Assembly (NCBI GenBank): GCA_023159155.1
Contig: JAJNNX010000047.1
Span: forward strand, 372,001-436,000
Direction of reading: 5' to 3'
Source: Ustulina deusta
Lineage: Eukaryota > Ascomycota > Sordariomycetes > Xylariales > Xylariaceae
DNA: 64,000 bases
The position numbers and the translations under genes are program-made. Below, piece after piece: positions 45,332 through 57,632 of this stretch (positions within the stretch are counted from its first letter, which is position 1; each line of letters starts with the position of its first letter). The notes below the pieces were generated by a model, which saw only the letters and a program-made list of their open reading frames with translations, searched no databases and was not told where the DNA came from.

Positions 45332-48300
45332 TTAATAAACTATATTTTTAAAAAAAAAACTTATATAAAAAGCTAATATTTTAATATATATAAAATAATG
45401 TTTAATAATAAACTAATTTTAGCAGAATTTTTTATTTATTTTATTAAATATAAAGGTTATTTAAACTTATATAATAAAATAAAAAAATATTCTAATATAT
45501 ATTATATAATTTAAAAAAATATTTAAGTAATAATAATAAACTAGCTTTTAAACTAATTTATATTAAATAATTAGTATTATATAAAGTATTAAAGTATTAT
45601 TTAGGATATAAATGCTTTAAAGTTTTTAATTATAAAAAAGCTGCAAATAAAAGTATATATATAAAAAAACTCTAATATAAAAATTATATAAATATTTAAA
45701 ATAGCTAAAGTAAGCTTTAGTAAAAATTAATAATAAGATTAGTTATACGATTTTTTATATATTAAATATTTTTATTTTGTTTTTATTTTTATTAAAAAAT
45801 ATAAACTGCTTAAAAGCTTATTTTAATAATATAAAAAATATTATTATATAAAAAAACAAAAGTATTTTTTTTGTTATATATAAATAAAGTTATTTTTTTT
45901 TAATATTTATTTATACGAAATAGCTAGCTATTTTACTAAAATTAAACTATAGCGTTTATATAAATATTTTAAGCACTTTTATATAAAAAGACTATGTAAA
46001 ATATTAATTTGTATAAAATATAAAATTAAGCAGCTAATTTTAAAAAAGAATCTAAAAGTTTTATTATTATTGCTAAACATATAATAAAGCTTTATACTGC
46101 TTTAAGTTTATAATTAAAAATAACTATAAATTTAACTATAAAGTAGTTATAAATATTATATAAATAAAGAACTAAAACGTACTATATATAATTAATATTA
46201 TAATATTATTTTAAATAGCTATTTTTTTAAAATCTATATTTATACAAAACATATAAAAAATATTATATAAATATTAGATTAATATTTATTAAAAACTTTC
46301 TAATAATATTATATATAATTTAAGAATAAATTTTTTATTAAATAAATTTAAAAAGTATATAAAGATAATAAGCATATAATACTACAAAATATTTATTAAA
46401 GCATATTAAGCAATTAAAAAAAGAAATTAATATATAAATAAACAATAAATCAATTTTATAAATAGTAATTAAAGCATTAAACAATATAGCTGGACTAAAC
46501 AGTTTTATACTAATTTTTTTTATTTTTAAAGCATACTTATATATTAATAAAGATTTTCTTTTTTTTTAGCCCTTATATAAAGGGTAGCAGCTATTTAAAA
46601 CGCAATAAAAATATTATATAAAAACTATATAAAAATTAAAATTAACTATACAATTAAAGAATAAAATAGACTATTTTTGTATAATATATTTATATTTCCT
46701 TTTTATAGCGAAGTTCTAGTATAAAAAAAAAAAAAAAAAAGAAAAGCTTATATAAAATTAAAGTAATTAAAAAATTAAATATAATTATTATTTTAATAAA
46801 CGTGCTAATATATTTTTATTATATATAAGTTAAACTATACTACTATATAAAAAATGCTTAAACTAAAAATATAAAAAATAATAATATATAATTAGTATAG
46901 CTAATAATAATATAAAAAAAATATAGCTAGCTAAAAAAAAAACCTGTTATATATTTATTATATAACGCTTAAACACTATAGACCTTTTTAATTATAAAGA
47001 AATATTAAGCTTTTGAACTAATAACTAAGCTTTGTATAAATAAGATTATTATAACTTTTAAAAAACTATTTAAAAAATTAGATATAATAAAAATTAATAA
47101 ACTTATTATATAAAATATTTTTAAGTTTATTATATATAACCTAAATATATATAAAAAAAAGTATATTTTTAAATCTTGTTTTATATAAAAAATAAAAAAT
47201 AAAAATATTAAGCTATATAAAAAATTAAAGCTAGTTATATAAAAGTATAATAATATTAAAAAAAGCATAGTTCTAATTTAATTACTAATAATTTAATAAA
47301 TAAGCTAATAGCTAATTTTAGCTTTTAGATTTATTTTTATATATAATTTTAAAATATTATATAAACTTAGAAATATTACTTAAACTTATATTTAGTTAAA
47401 AAATAAACTATTATATAATATTTATACTTGTTTATTTTTAAAACTAAAAAATAAATATTTTTTAAGGACTATTTTATAAATTATATAACTTTTATATAGT
47501 TTAGCTAAATCTAGGCTATATTAATTTAAAACTTATTATTAATACTACTAGAAAAAACTTAAAATATAAATATTTATATATAATTTATGTTTATTATTTA
47601 TATATAATAGTCCGGATATTTTTAAAATAATTAAAATATAAACAAATAATATTTTAAGTTTTATAACTCCGAACTTCTTAATATATAAAAAAGAAAAACT
47701 TTAATAAATAAAACTTTATATAAAACTAAAAAAAACTTTATTTTTTAACTACTTAATCAAGTTTAATAGTAAAAAGATTTTTTTATATAAATATAATATT
47801 ATAATAATTTAAAAAAACTAAACTAAAAATTTAGCTAAGATTGACCTTTATATAAAAAGGTTTGTTTAAGTTTATATTTTCTAATAAGCCTAAAGAATAT
47901 ATATTAGTAGTATATATTAATTAGAAGCTATATATAATTTTATTATTATAGTTTAAGTAACTAAGCTATAATTATATAATATTAAAGCATTAAATAAACA
48001 GATTAAATAGCAAAAAAATAACTTGATTTAAAAATTTATATTTATTTTATTTGATTTTTATTATATAAAGCTATTTATTTTTATAAATAGCTTGTTTATA
48101 AATAATATAAATATAACTTTTTAGTTTGGCTTTATTATTATATTAGTAATTAAAATTTATATAAAAAATATAACAAACTTAAACTTTAAAATTAAAAAAA
48201 ATATTATATATTAGAATTTAAATAAATATAAACAAGTTATATAAAATATTTTAGCTAGCAAATTATATAATATAATAAATAGCTTTAATAGTACTATTGC

Positions 48301-49445
48301 TTTTTATATAACTTTTTAAAAAATTATAAAAATATTTAATTTATTTTTAATATTTTCTATTTTATATTTAAACTTAAAATTATTATATAATTGTTTAGTT
48401 AAGCTAGGAATAATAAAAAAAAAAAAACTAATAATTAATATTATATTTTTTTAGAAATTATATAAAAAAAAAAGATTTTTAAAATATAATAAATTAATAG
48501 TAAAAATAATTTAGTAAATATATTTATTAAGTATATTTTAAACTAAGTATTAGAAACTTTGGTTTTTATTAATAAGTTGTTTGTATAAATTAAAATATTT
48601 ATTAAAAAATTATAAAAGGTATGCTTATATAATAAAAAATAATTAATAATTAGGCTATATATAAAAAAGCAAATATTACATATAAGTATTAGAAAAAATA
48701 AAAAAATATAAAAAAAATAATAAAAATTTATTTATATTCCGAAGGGCTAATATATAACTATCCCCTTTTTTTTCCCAAATAAAACTTTTTTTTTTTTTTT
48801 AACTATAGTTGGAATATTGCGCTCCGTACAAGCGCTAAATACAAGCGTTACATATATTTTCTTAAAAACTAAAAACTTAACAATACGCTAAGAATAGTAC
48901 TTTAGTGTAGTAGCGGTAGCTATTATATAAACCGTCCGTATAAAGCAAAAATACTACTTCTTAATTTTGGATTAAAATAGCTTAAAAATAGCTTTTCTAG
49001 CGGATAAACTTAGTTTAAATATTTGTAAAAATGTTTAATAATAATACTTAGAACATAATATTAACAAATAGAGTAGTAGTAATAGTATTTTTTTAATTTT
49101 ATTATATAATAAAATATATTAGCTATTAAATATATTAAAAATTATTCGTACAAAAATAAAGATTAAAAATATATATATATTTATATAAAAAGTTTATATA
49201 AAAGCTTAGCAGGCCTAACTTTTTATAAAAAAGCTATATATTTTTACGTAGCTATTATCCTTTGTATAGACAAAATTTTAAAACTACAAAACGCTACTTA
49301 GGGCGGGCAGCGCTAGATACGGGCGGGCAGGAGCAGCGGCAGATATATTGCTATTACTGCTACTACTAACAGTACTGCTTAGATTGCTATTAGTACAATA
49401 TTTAAAATAACAAAAAAGCTTTATATATAATAATAATAGTAGTAG

Positions 49446-49670
49446 TGTCACGGTAGGTGTCCTTTTAAGAGGCAAGGCTCCTAGTTAGGGTTCCAAATGT
49501 ATATTAATCGTGAGATAAAGAAAGAAGGAGGAAACTAAGTACAAATAATATGTGGAGAGATTTATGTATGTACGGTTGGATGGTTGTGTGCGCAATGGGT
49601 GGCCCGTGCCACCCATGGGTTCCCTTATCGATAAGGGGTCAGTGGGCTAGCCAGCCAGCCAGCCGTAACT
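49446..49670. mobile_element. Solo LTR S2 inside E2
   Basis: A 225-bp block of normal base composition starting TGTCACGGTAGG and ending GCCGTAACT. The 5 bases AGTAG are on both sides (49441-49445 and 49671-49675). The insertion lies in an AGT-type microsatellite, so the duplication could be partly fortuitous. The expected CA terminus is CT here. Contains gccagccagccagcc and a ccacccatgggt motif. Confidence 0.65.
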
Positions 49671-49675
49671 AGTAG

Positions 49676-49775
49676 TAGCAGTAGTAATAGTAGTACTACT
49701 GCTACTAATAATACTACTATTGCTGCTACTGCTATTATTATTACTACTGCTATTATTATTACTACTGCTATTATA
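49676..49775. repeat. Trinucleotide microsatellite (AGT/ACT mix)
   Basis: Interrupted AGT, AAT, ACT and GCT triplets on the right of solo LTR S2; a few matching triplets occur on the left, showing the LTR split a single tract. Confidence 0.85.
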
Positions 49776-49836
49776 TAATAGCTATTATTTTTAAGTTAAT
49801 ATAACTTTGGAATAATAGCTAGAGCATACGTATAAT

Positions 49837-49849
49837 GTGTGTGTATGCG

Positions 49850-49883
<34 letters not shown>

Positions 49884-49884
49884 C
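49837..49884. repeat. (GT)n microsatellite
   Basis: GT dinucleotide run interrupted by ATGC and ATAT, followed by an A-rich stretch. Confidence 0.9.
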
Positions 49885-50000
49885 GCTTAAAGAAAAAAAA
49901 AAGGAAAAAAAAAAGAAAAGTAGTATAAGAGTGGCTTGTTTTATATATAATAGCTGCAAATGTTACGCTTTATTTAATTTTAAGCATTTTTAAATAGTGC

Positions 50001-50061
50001 ACGGAAAGCAGTTATGTACGGAAAGCAGTTATATATAGAAAGCAGTTATGTACGATAAGCA
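50001..50061. repeat. 17-bp tandem repeat
   Basis: About three and a half copies of acggaaagcagttatgt, inside E2 shortly before its right LTR. Confidence 0.85.
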
Positions 50062-50229
50062 AACTATAAAAAGCTTTTCGAAAAAACAGCAATTTAATAT
50101 ATTATTAGACAATTTTATTAGTTATAGATTGGCTGTACGCTATAGTTTATATTTTTTTTGCGTTTAGAATTTCTTATTTTTTTGGTAGTTATATAGAGGT
50201 GCGCTACAGTTAAAAAAGAAAAAAACTAA

Positions 50230-50482
50230 TATTATAATAATAGTGTTAATTATATATAAAGCTACTACCAACTACGTATAAGACTATTTGTATAATACTA
50301 GCAATTAGCTGTTGGTCTAATTATGTAAGCGGTATATATATATAGAATTCCTTTACTATATGAAAATCTTCTGTACGAAAGTCTTACCTTTGTACGGATA
50401 GTTAGAGAGATAGATCGATATATATAGTTATTTATCTTACTTTTTTGTTATGTATAATATTATACCCCCTAGCCACCTAACA
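50230..50482. repeat. E2 right LTR
   Basis: 253 bp, ends CCTAACA, followed by target duplication AAGTT. Differs from the left LTR by transitions in the positions compared. Confidence 0.87.
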
Positions 50483-51635
50483 AAGTTTAATATTATTTTT
50501 TAGTTTTAAAATAAATTAAGATATTATTTATATAAATACTTATAAATTTATTTAAAAGTTTTTAAATTTATATATTAATAAAAGCTTGCTATTAAACAAA
50601 TTTTATTTTTAAACTAAATAATAAAACTTTTTATTAAAATATTTTTTTATAAATTTAGAAAAAACTAAAATAATATAATTTTATAATTAATAATAATTAA
50701 TAAAAAGCTTTAATAATATTTAGTTTTATAAAATAAATAATATTATAATAATTAAATATAGTATTATTAATATTTAGAACTAATATAATTTAATTTTTTA
50801 AATATATATTTTTTTATTAATAATTAATTATAAATTTATATTTAATTAATTTAAGTTTAAATATAAATAAAACAAAAATAATATTTAAGTTTATATTTTA
50901 TTTAATAAAATTTATAGCTAATAATTTATTTATAAACTTTTTTTTAAATAAAATAAACTATATAAATATTTAATATTAATAAAATTTAAAAGTATATTTT
51001 TTATTATTAAGTTCTAGTATTATATTAAATCCTAGTTATAATAATAATAATATTTTAGATTTTTTTTTTAAAAAGAATTTTTTTAAATATAATAGCTAAA
51101 AAAACAAAAAGCTTTATATTAATTTTATATATTTAAAGTTTTTTTTTTTTAAAATAAAATTAGTTTATTATTAAAAGTTTTTTATAATATTATTTAATTA
51201 ATCTAAGTTTATTTTTTTTATAAAATATTAATTATTTTAAATTTTTTTTTAAATAGCTTAGTATAGTTATTTTTAGTTATTATTAAAGAAAGACAGGGCA
51301 ACTCAACACTAAAAACAACTAAAAACAACAAAAACAAACTAGAGTACCTACTACTAGAAAACTAGTATAAATGCTATACGTATAAAGTAAGTGTTGCTCT
51401 AAAAAGTTCAAAAGCTTTTATAGCTATTCAAACCCCCGAATGCAGCCGAAGATCAGCCGGTTCGGGCCGCGGGCGGCCCGAATACAGCTAACAATTAACG
51501 TACAGCCACATTCGCAGCTGCCAGCGGGCCGCTAGCACTAGCCCTGCTATAAACTTCCTTTATTCGAAGCCTTATTCTCTAGATAGCTTCGAATCCAACT
51601 ACAGAGCTAAAAGCACCAAAATAAAACAACATAAC

Positions 51636-51722
51636 ACATCACCCACTCGAACCCCTAGGCCTCAACGGCCTAAAAAAAAAAAAAAAAAATCAGCCCTAAC
51701 CCACTAGGCCACCAGGCCCTTA
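51636..51722 (-). ncRNA. tRNA-like Pol III promoter unit in E3
   Basis: Read on the minus strand, TGGCCTAGTGG (51711-51701) matches a tRNA A box and GGTTCGAGT (51653-51645) matches a B box, about 58 bp apart, a tRNA-like spacing. A long T run between them (rev-comp of an A run at 51672-51689) would stop Pol III, so transcription is doubtful. It may be the head of a SINE or a tRNA fossil. Confidence 0.4.
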
Positions 51723-52249
51723 ATCAGCCGATTGCTAAACCAGTCACAATTTATACCAATAGACTTCCCTTGGTCCAAAGATCTTCCCTTAGTCCGTATG
51801 CCCTCCGGTATGCCCTCTAGCATAACCCCTTGGCATAACCCTTCAGCCCTTCAAATACCCCATTCTCTCGTATTCCTTTAATATATTCCTATATAAAACG
51901 TATGCAATTCTATCCAGACCTAACATATATAGCAGTATCTACTAATATTTTATGTTAGAACTTAGATAGGTGCTACAGTTAGCTACCACTTCGAACCCAA
52001 GCTAAATCTCCGTGCAAGAAGTTACGCTATAGCCTTTACTACTCTCTATACATACAAATCTCTATATAACTGCAGTAACGTTTTTTAATAGTATATATAT
52101 AGGTCGGAGTTTATAGAATAAGCTTTAATTAGCTTTATAAATAAATAGACTAACTTAGTAAATAACTCTAAAAATTGTAAATATAAGCGCGGTCCTATAT
52201 AAATTAGTATAAGTAACCGCTCGTACATAAAAAAAAAATTATAAATTAG

Positions 52250-53320
52250 CAGCGCAGTAATAACGCATTAACTAATTAATAGTACTATAATAACTATATA
52301 ATATATATATTATAAACAAGTTTATATATAAATAGTATAAAAAGTTGTTTATACGCAACTAAATAACTAATTAACGCAGCAATAATAATTCGTCAATACT
52401 ATGCTATACACGTAATAATAAACTAATTAATTAACGTAGCAATAATAAATTAACTAATTAGCAGTACTATAATAACTATTAAATATATATAATGCAAACA
52501 AGTTCACATACAAAATAATATAAAAAATTGCTTATATATAACTAAATAACTAATTAATACAGCAATAATAATTTAGCTAACTAATTATCGCAGTACTGCA
52601 CTATATATATATTGCTATATATATATATAAAGCATAGGATATATAAGTTATATAAATATAAGTAGATTACTATACAAATTATATAAGCAATTATTTATAC
52701 GCTTATATCCTTTATATAAACTAATTGATCGGTATAGCAAATAAATAACTAATCGGTACAAAAAGTGTAGGGCTAATTAGAAAGCCTTTATATAAATGAT
52801 TAATATATATATAAGCAGGTTTATATAAGAAATTATATGTACGCTTGTTTATACATAACTAAAAACATCGTAAACTTGCTAATCAATAGTAAATATAACT
52901 AAAAATCGCATAAAACATAATAAACTCGCTAATTAATATATATATAATAATATAACTAAAAATCGCTAATTAATAGCAAACATAATATTAATAAAAATAC
53001 TTGTCTATATAAAACAGTACGTGGACTTGCTCGTATATATATAAAACTAGTATAAACTCGCTTATTAATATATATATAACAAAATCGCTAATTAATAACG
53101 GACAAAGTATAACAAATGAATACAAGCATACACACATATAAATTAATATAAATGGCTGCTTATACATATATATAATAGCTAAGTCGCTAATTAATCATAT
53201 ATATAACAGCCAAACTAGCTAATCAGTAGCGCATACGTATAATACCTGAACTAGCTAACACATATATAACTAATTAACATATATATAACTAAATTAGCCG
53301 ATCGGCAGCGTAGCAGTCCG
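52250..53320. repeat. Degenerate satellite in E3
   Basis: Two clear copies of a 182-bp unit begin at 52268 and 52450 (shared word actaattaatagtactataataact, with transitions). Shorter, diverged versions with gctaattaatag and atatatataac recur to about 53320. Confidence 0.65.
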
Positions 53321-56300
53321 TCAATTAGCTAATAAACAATAGTTTTCTTTGGACCATAGGTATAAAAGTATATTTACATACAAATTATATAGGGATCTGC
53401 TCGTATAGCTATAAAACATAGGGACTGAACATATAGCCACTAAAACAAAAGACTAGCTGATCATCACGTATAGCAATTAGCTTAGTTAGTCGTACAGACA
53501 TATAAACGAACTAATCAACAGCAAACTAGGCTTCCCAGAAGGTATACAGCCATAAGCAGACTTGTATGTATATTTGTATGGAGGGCTGCTCGTAGGTATA
53601 TTCGTAAGGGAGCAATTGGCTAATCGGCTATATATTAGCTAGGTTAGCTAGGTTAGTTGGTCTGACTGAGTTAGCTGGGTTAGTCTTCGCGCAGCTAGCA
53701 TTAAGTCTATTAACGTGTTATGGACATATTCGTATATAAATTTATATAAGAAAGCATTAAGCATTGGTCTCCGATTACAGGTCGCGCTCCGAGGAGCAAT
53801 AAGCATTTGCAAGCATTATTACATACAAATTTGTATAAGAGACTGCTCTATTGTAGCCTTACCAAAAACACCATTAAAAAAAGACGGAGCAACTCGATAC
53901 CAAAAATAACTAAAAACAACAAAAACAAACTAGAGCGCCTGCTACTAGAAAACTGGTATGAATGCTATACGTGTGAAGTAAGTGTTGCTCTGAGAAGTTC
54001 GAAAGCTTTTATAGCTATTCGAACCCCCGAATGCAGCCGAAGATCAGCCGGTTCGGGCCGCGGGCGGCCCGAATACGGCTAACAATTAACGTACAGCCAC
54101 ATTCGCAGCTGCTAGCGGGCCGCTAGCACCAGCCCTACTACATTATAAACTTAATTATAATAAGTTCTTTTAAAGTCTTTTTAGCTAGTTATTTTTATTT
54201 ATTTTAATAGAAATAATTCTAAAAGTTTTATATAATTTTTTTAATAATAGCTTAGTTTTTTTTTTTTTTTTAAATTATTATATAGACTTTTTTTGTTTTA
54301 AGTTTAAAAGTTTTAAGTTTTTTTTATATTTTTTTTAGTTTTAGTTATTTTTAAAATAATTATTTTAATATTTAATAATATTTTTTTAATATTTAATTAT
54401 ATTAATTAGTATTTTTTTATATTTTTAGGTTTATATTTTATTATTTATAGCTAAAAAGTTTAACTATAATTATTAATAAAAATTAAGCTAATAAAAATAA
54501 ATTATTTTATTTTATTAATTATTTAATATTAATAATAATATTATAAATAAAATTAATAATTTAAAATATTTAGTTTTTAAACTATTAATTATTAATTTTT
54601 ATAGTATATATTAAATATTTATAAATTTTACTAACTATTTTGTTTTAATAATTATAAAACTTTTAAAATTTAATTAAATAAATTATTTTTATTTTTAATT
54701 ATTATTTAATTTATTATATAAATTTATAGCTAATTATTAAAAAAATATAAGTTTTAGTATTTTATAAAATTAAAGTTTTTATTTTAATATTATTAATTTA
54801 TAATTAAATAAATATTTTAAAAATAATTAATTTGTTTTAGTTATATATTTTAGCTAAAATAAATAAAAAAATTAATAAAAAAATTTTTATTAGTTTTATT
54901 TATTTTTTAAATTAAATAAATTATTAAAATTATTTTTATTATAGATTTTTTTTATTAGTTAAATATTTAAAACTTTAAATTTTTAATTAAAACAGTTAAT
55001 TAATAAATTTTTTTTTTTTTAAATAAAACAAATTTTATTATTTTAATAAGTTTTTTTTTTTTTTATAGTTAGCGCTTATTTTAATTATTTGAAAATAAAT
55101 GTTTTAAAACTTTTAAAGTTAACTAAAAATTAATAAATAAGTTTATTAAAAACTTAATTATTTAAATTAGATTTTTGCTTAATTAAACTAATAAATTTAA
55201 TTTATTAATAGTTTTTATAAGTTTATTTAATATTATATATTAATTTAATAATTTTATTAATAAATAATTTATAAAAAAATATTTAAATTTATAAAAATTT
55301 TATATAAATTTTTTTTTAAATTTATATAAAAATAGTTTTATAATTTATATTTTTATTATAATTTAATAAATTAATATTTTTAAACTAAATTATTAAATAT
55401 AAAAATAAACTTATTAATATTTTTATTAGTTTTATATATATAAATTTAAAATATTTTATAAATAATAATTATTTAATTAAAGTTATAATAAATTATTTTA
55501 ATAATATTATTAAATAGTATTTTAATTAAATAAAAATATATTTTTATTAATTTTTTAATATATTTTTTTAATTAGTTTATAATATATTAAAATTAATTAT
55601 TTTTAGTTTAAAATATAATAATATTTTTATTTAGTTTTTTTATTAGTTTATAAACCTAATTATTAAATAAAACTTTATTTTTTATAAACTTATTAAAATT
55701 AGTTTTTTATATTTTAGCTTTTTTAATTTAAACAAAGTTTAAAGCGTTAAAAAATAAACTAATAAAATAAAAAATAAATAAAATAATAAAACTAAAAAAT
55801 TTAAAATTAATATTTTTAAATATATTTTTTATTATTAAATTATAGTTATTTTTTAAAAATATTAAAATAAACATATTAAAAAATTAATGCTTTATTTTTT
55901 TTATTTATTAAAAAAGTTCTATTAAAATTAATATAAAATTATAAGCTTATATAGTTATAATATTTTTTAATATATTTTTAAATATATTATTTATTTTAAG
56001 TTATTTTAGCTTTAGTTTAAATTTTATTTTTTTAAGTTTTAATTTTTAATTTTTTTTTATTTTTTTTTAAATATTAGTTCGCTTAAAGCGTTTATAAAAA
56101 AATCTAATGCTTAATTTTTTTTTTTTTTATAAAATTTTTTTTTTAAAATTATTTAATAATAAAAAGCTAGCTATACTTAAAAATTAAAATTATTTTAATT
56201 ATTTAAAAACTAAAAATAAAATAAAAATATTTAAAATTAAGTTTTTTATAAATTATTAATTTTTAAGTAGTATAAAAATTAAAAATTTTATTAAAATTAT

Positions 56301-56454
56301 ATTAAAATTAGGTTTATATTATAAAATATATAATTTTTTATATTAAATATATAATTAAAAAAAAAAGTTTATTTATATTTTGCTAATTATAATAAAATAA
56401 AAAATATATATTTATTAAATATTTATTAATAAATAATTAGTAAGCTTAAAATAA

Positions 56455-56687
56455 TATTATAATTAATTAAATAAAGCTTTTATAGCTAGTTTATTAATAT
56501 TATAAATAAAGATTTTAAATTAAAAAAAAAAAAAGAAAAAAAAATTAGAGTTTATAAAGTAAGTAGATATGGACTCTATATGTATAGCTATAGAGTTATA
56601 GGTTGGTCCGTGCGTAGATTTCCTATTTTATTGCCATGTGGGTCTGGAGTCCTTGCGGGTCTTGCCAAAACTGTACTAACCGTCACA
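56455..56687. repeat. E1 right LTR
   Basis: 233 bp, ends CGTCACA, followed by GTAAA. Its second half keeps more G/C than the left copy while its first half has lost more, so both copies mutated independently. Confidence 0.85.
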
Positions 56688-57632
56688 GTAAAGAACTGTT
56701 GTTTATAAGAGAACTATTGTTTCCGATAGAACTATATTTTATTTTAAAAGGGTTCTCTACTAAGAACAGTTCTGAACCCCTTATAATTGCCACTGCGGTA
56801 GGTAGCTTAGCTGTACACCGACACTACCCCTCATCATCAATTGAATTATCTAGATAGATAGGTAGGTAGTGGACTGCTAAATTGTATTCCCCTCAATTAC
56901 AAGATCTATTGTGGCTTACATTTCTCGTTCGTCTTAGTTCCATTGGCGTATGCCAGTGACCACTGTGGCTTATGCTTACGTATCACAGTCTTAGCATCTG
57001 TCATTTTCCCTTGGTTATTGGGATAGGAGTCGATCACTGTGTTAAGCTCATCTTTTAAGCCCTACGCGCGCTGGTGATTCCGAAACCTGTTTTTCGATCC
57101 AGGTTCAGGTTTGAGAATTTCTTCGCTTTTCGACTCGATTATTCGACCGTTGAACTGGAAACTGACATTCAGTCTACTCGGTGAGAGTTGATTTGCAATG
57201 TAAATGCACACTTGCTTGTGATGCCTCGAAGACGCGGGGAAAGCTAGCCAGGGCGGACCGTCCTTTGCCTCGAGCAGGCAGGAATAAAAATCAGATCCTT
57301 GAATGCTGGGAAAAAAGGAAAAGGAATTCTCAAAAAAATATATGTACAACACCAAGGATTCGCCGGTCGTCACCGACCCGACTACTGATTTGGCCCTCTC
57401 CGGCTTATCAAGGGGAGAGCGGACGGGATCCCGAGCTTTCCAGAGGGTATGATCGTACATGGAAGACACAGCGTCTCATCTGAGACTATGTATGAGTAGC
57501 TAAAGAGCTTCGCGATATTATCCCACTACCATGTCCATTCCATAATTCTAATCCATGATGTGTTGAAATACTGCTTTGATGAAAGGCTCAGTGGAGCTGT
57601 ATTGATCTTTGTTTTTATCTCTCAGGTAAGAA
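56688..57632. other. Right border of the repeat block and intergenic
   Basis: AT-rich at first, with a hairpin-like gggttctctactaag/gaaccc stretch near 56759-56781, then normal composition. Frames at 57062-57469 (minus) and 57181-57483 (plus) overlap and show no known motif. Confidence 0.5.

Larger units (their letters stand above)
42805..50482. mobile_element. LTR retrotransposon E2 nested in E1
   Basis: LTRs of identical length (253 bp) lie at 42805-43057 and 50230-50482. They begin TGTTGT (right copy tattat after G-to-A changes) and end CCTAACA (left copy cctaata). The 5 bases AAGTT flank both ends (42800-42804 and 50483-50487). A candidate primer-binding site, tggtgttttt, starts a few bases after the left LTR. 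A polypurine tract, aaaaaagaaaaaaac, lies just before the right LTR. Without two inner solo LTRs the element is about 7.2 kb. No coding frame survives in the AT-rich interior. Confidence 0.87.
51284..54141. mobile_element. Element E3 with 267-bp terminal direct repeats
   Basis: Direct repeats at 51284-51550 and 53875-54141 are both exactly 267 bp and about 90% alike, with transition differences. The same five bases, ATTAT, flank the pair (51279-51283 and 54142-54146). The repeats contain GC-rich palindromic sequence (ttcgggccgc, two G, gcggcccgaa) and begin TAAAG/TAAAA rather than TG. The 2.3-kb interior has no protein-coding frame: it starts with a tRNA-like unit on the minus strand and continues as a degenerate satellite. 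The layout resembles a non-autonomous LTR element (TRIM/LARD), but the termini are atypical. Confidence 0.7.
40187..56687. mobile_element. Outer LTR retrotransposon E1 with nested insertions
   Basis: Direct repeats at 40187-40416 (230 bp) and 56455-56687 (233 bp) are the LTRs. The left starts TGTCACG (right copy tattata, each change G-to-A or C-to-T). The right ends CGTCACA (left copy attata-type). Both copies are flanked by the same 5 bases, GTAAA, at 40182-40186 and 56688-56692, a perfect target duplication. Without the two inner elements the element is about 6 kb, normal for Gypsy or Copia. The interior is extremely AT-rich with no readable gag or pol, as expected after heavy RIP. All differences between the LTRs that I compared are transitions. 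Confidence 0.85.

Noticed and set aside
47005..47268. 87-codon minus frame in the AT-rich block
   Set aside because: Composed almost only of Ile, Phe, Leu and Tyr codons from AT-rich DNA; not a protein.
57062..57483. Overlapping frames on both strands right of the repeat block
   Set aside because: Neither shows family motifs or introns; they exclude each other.
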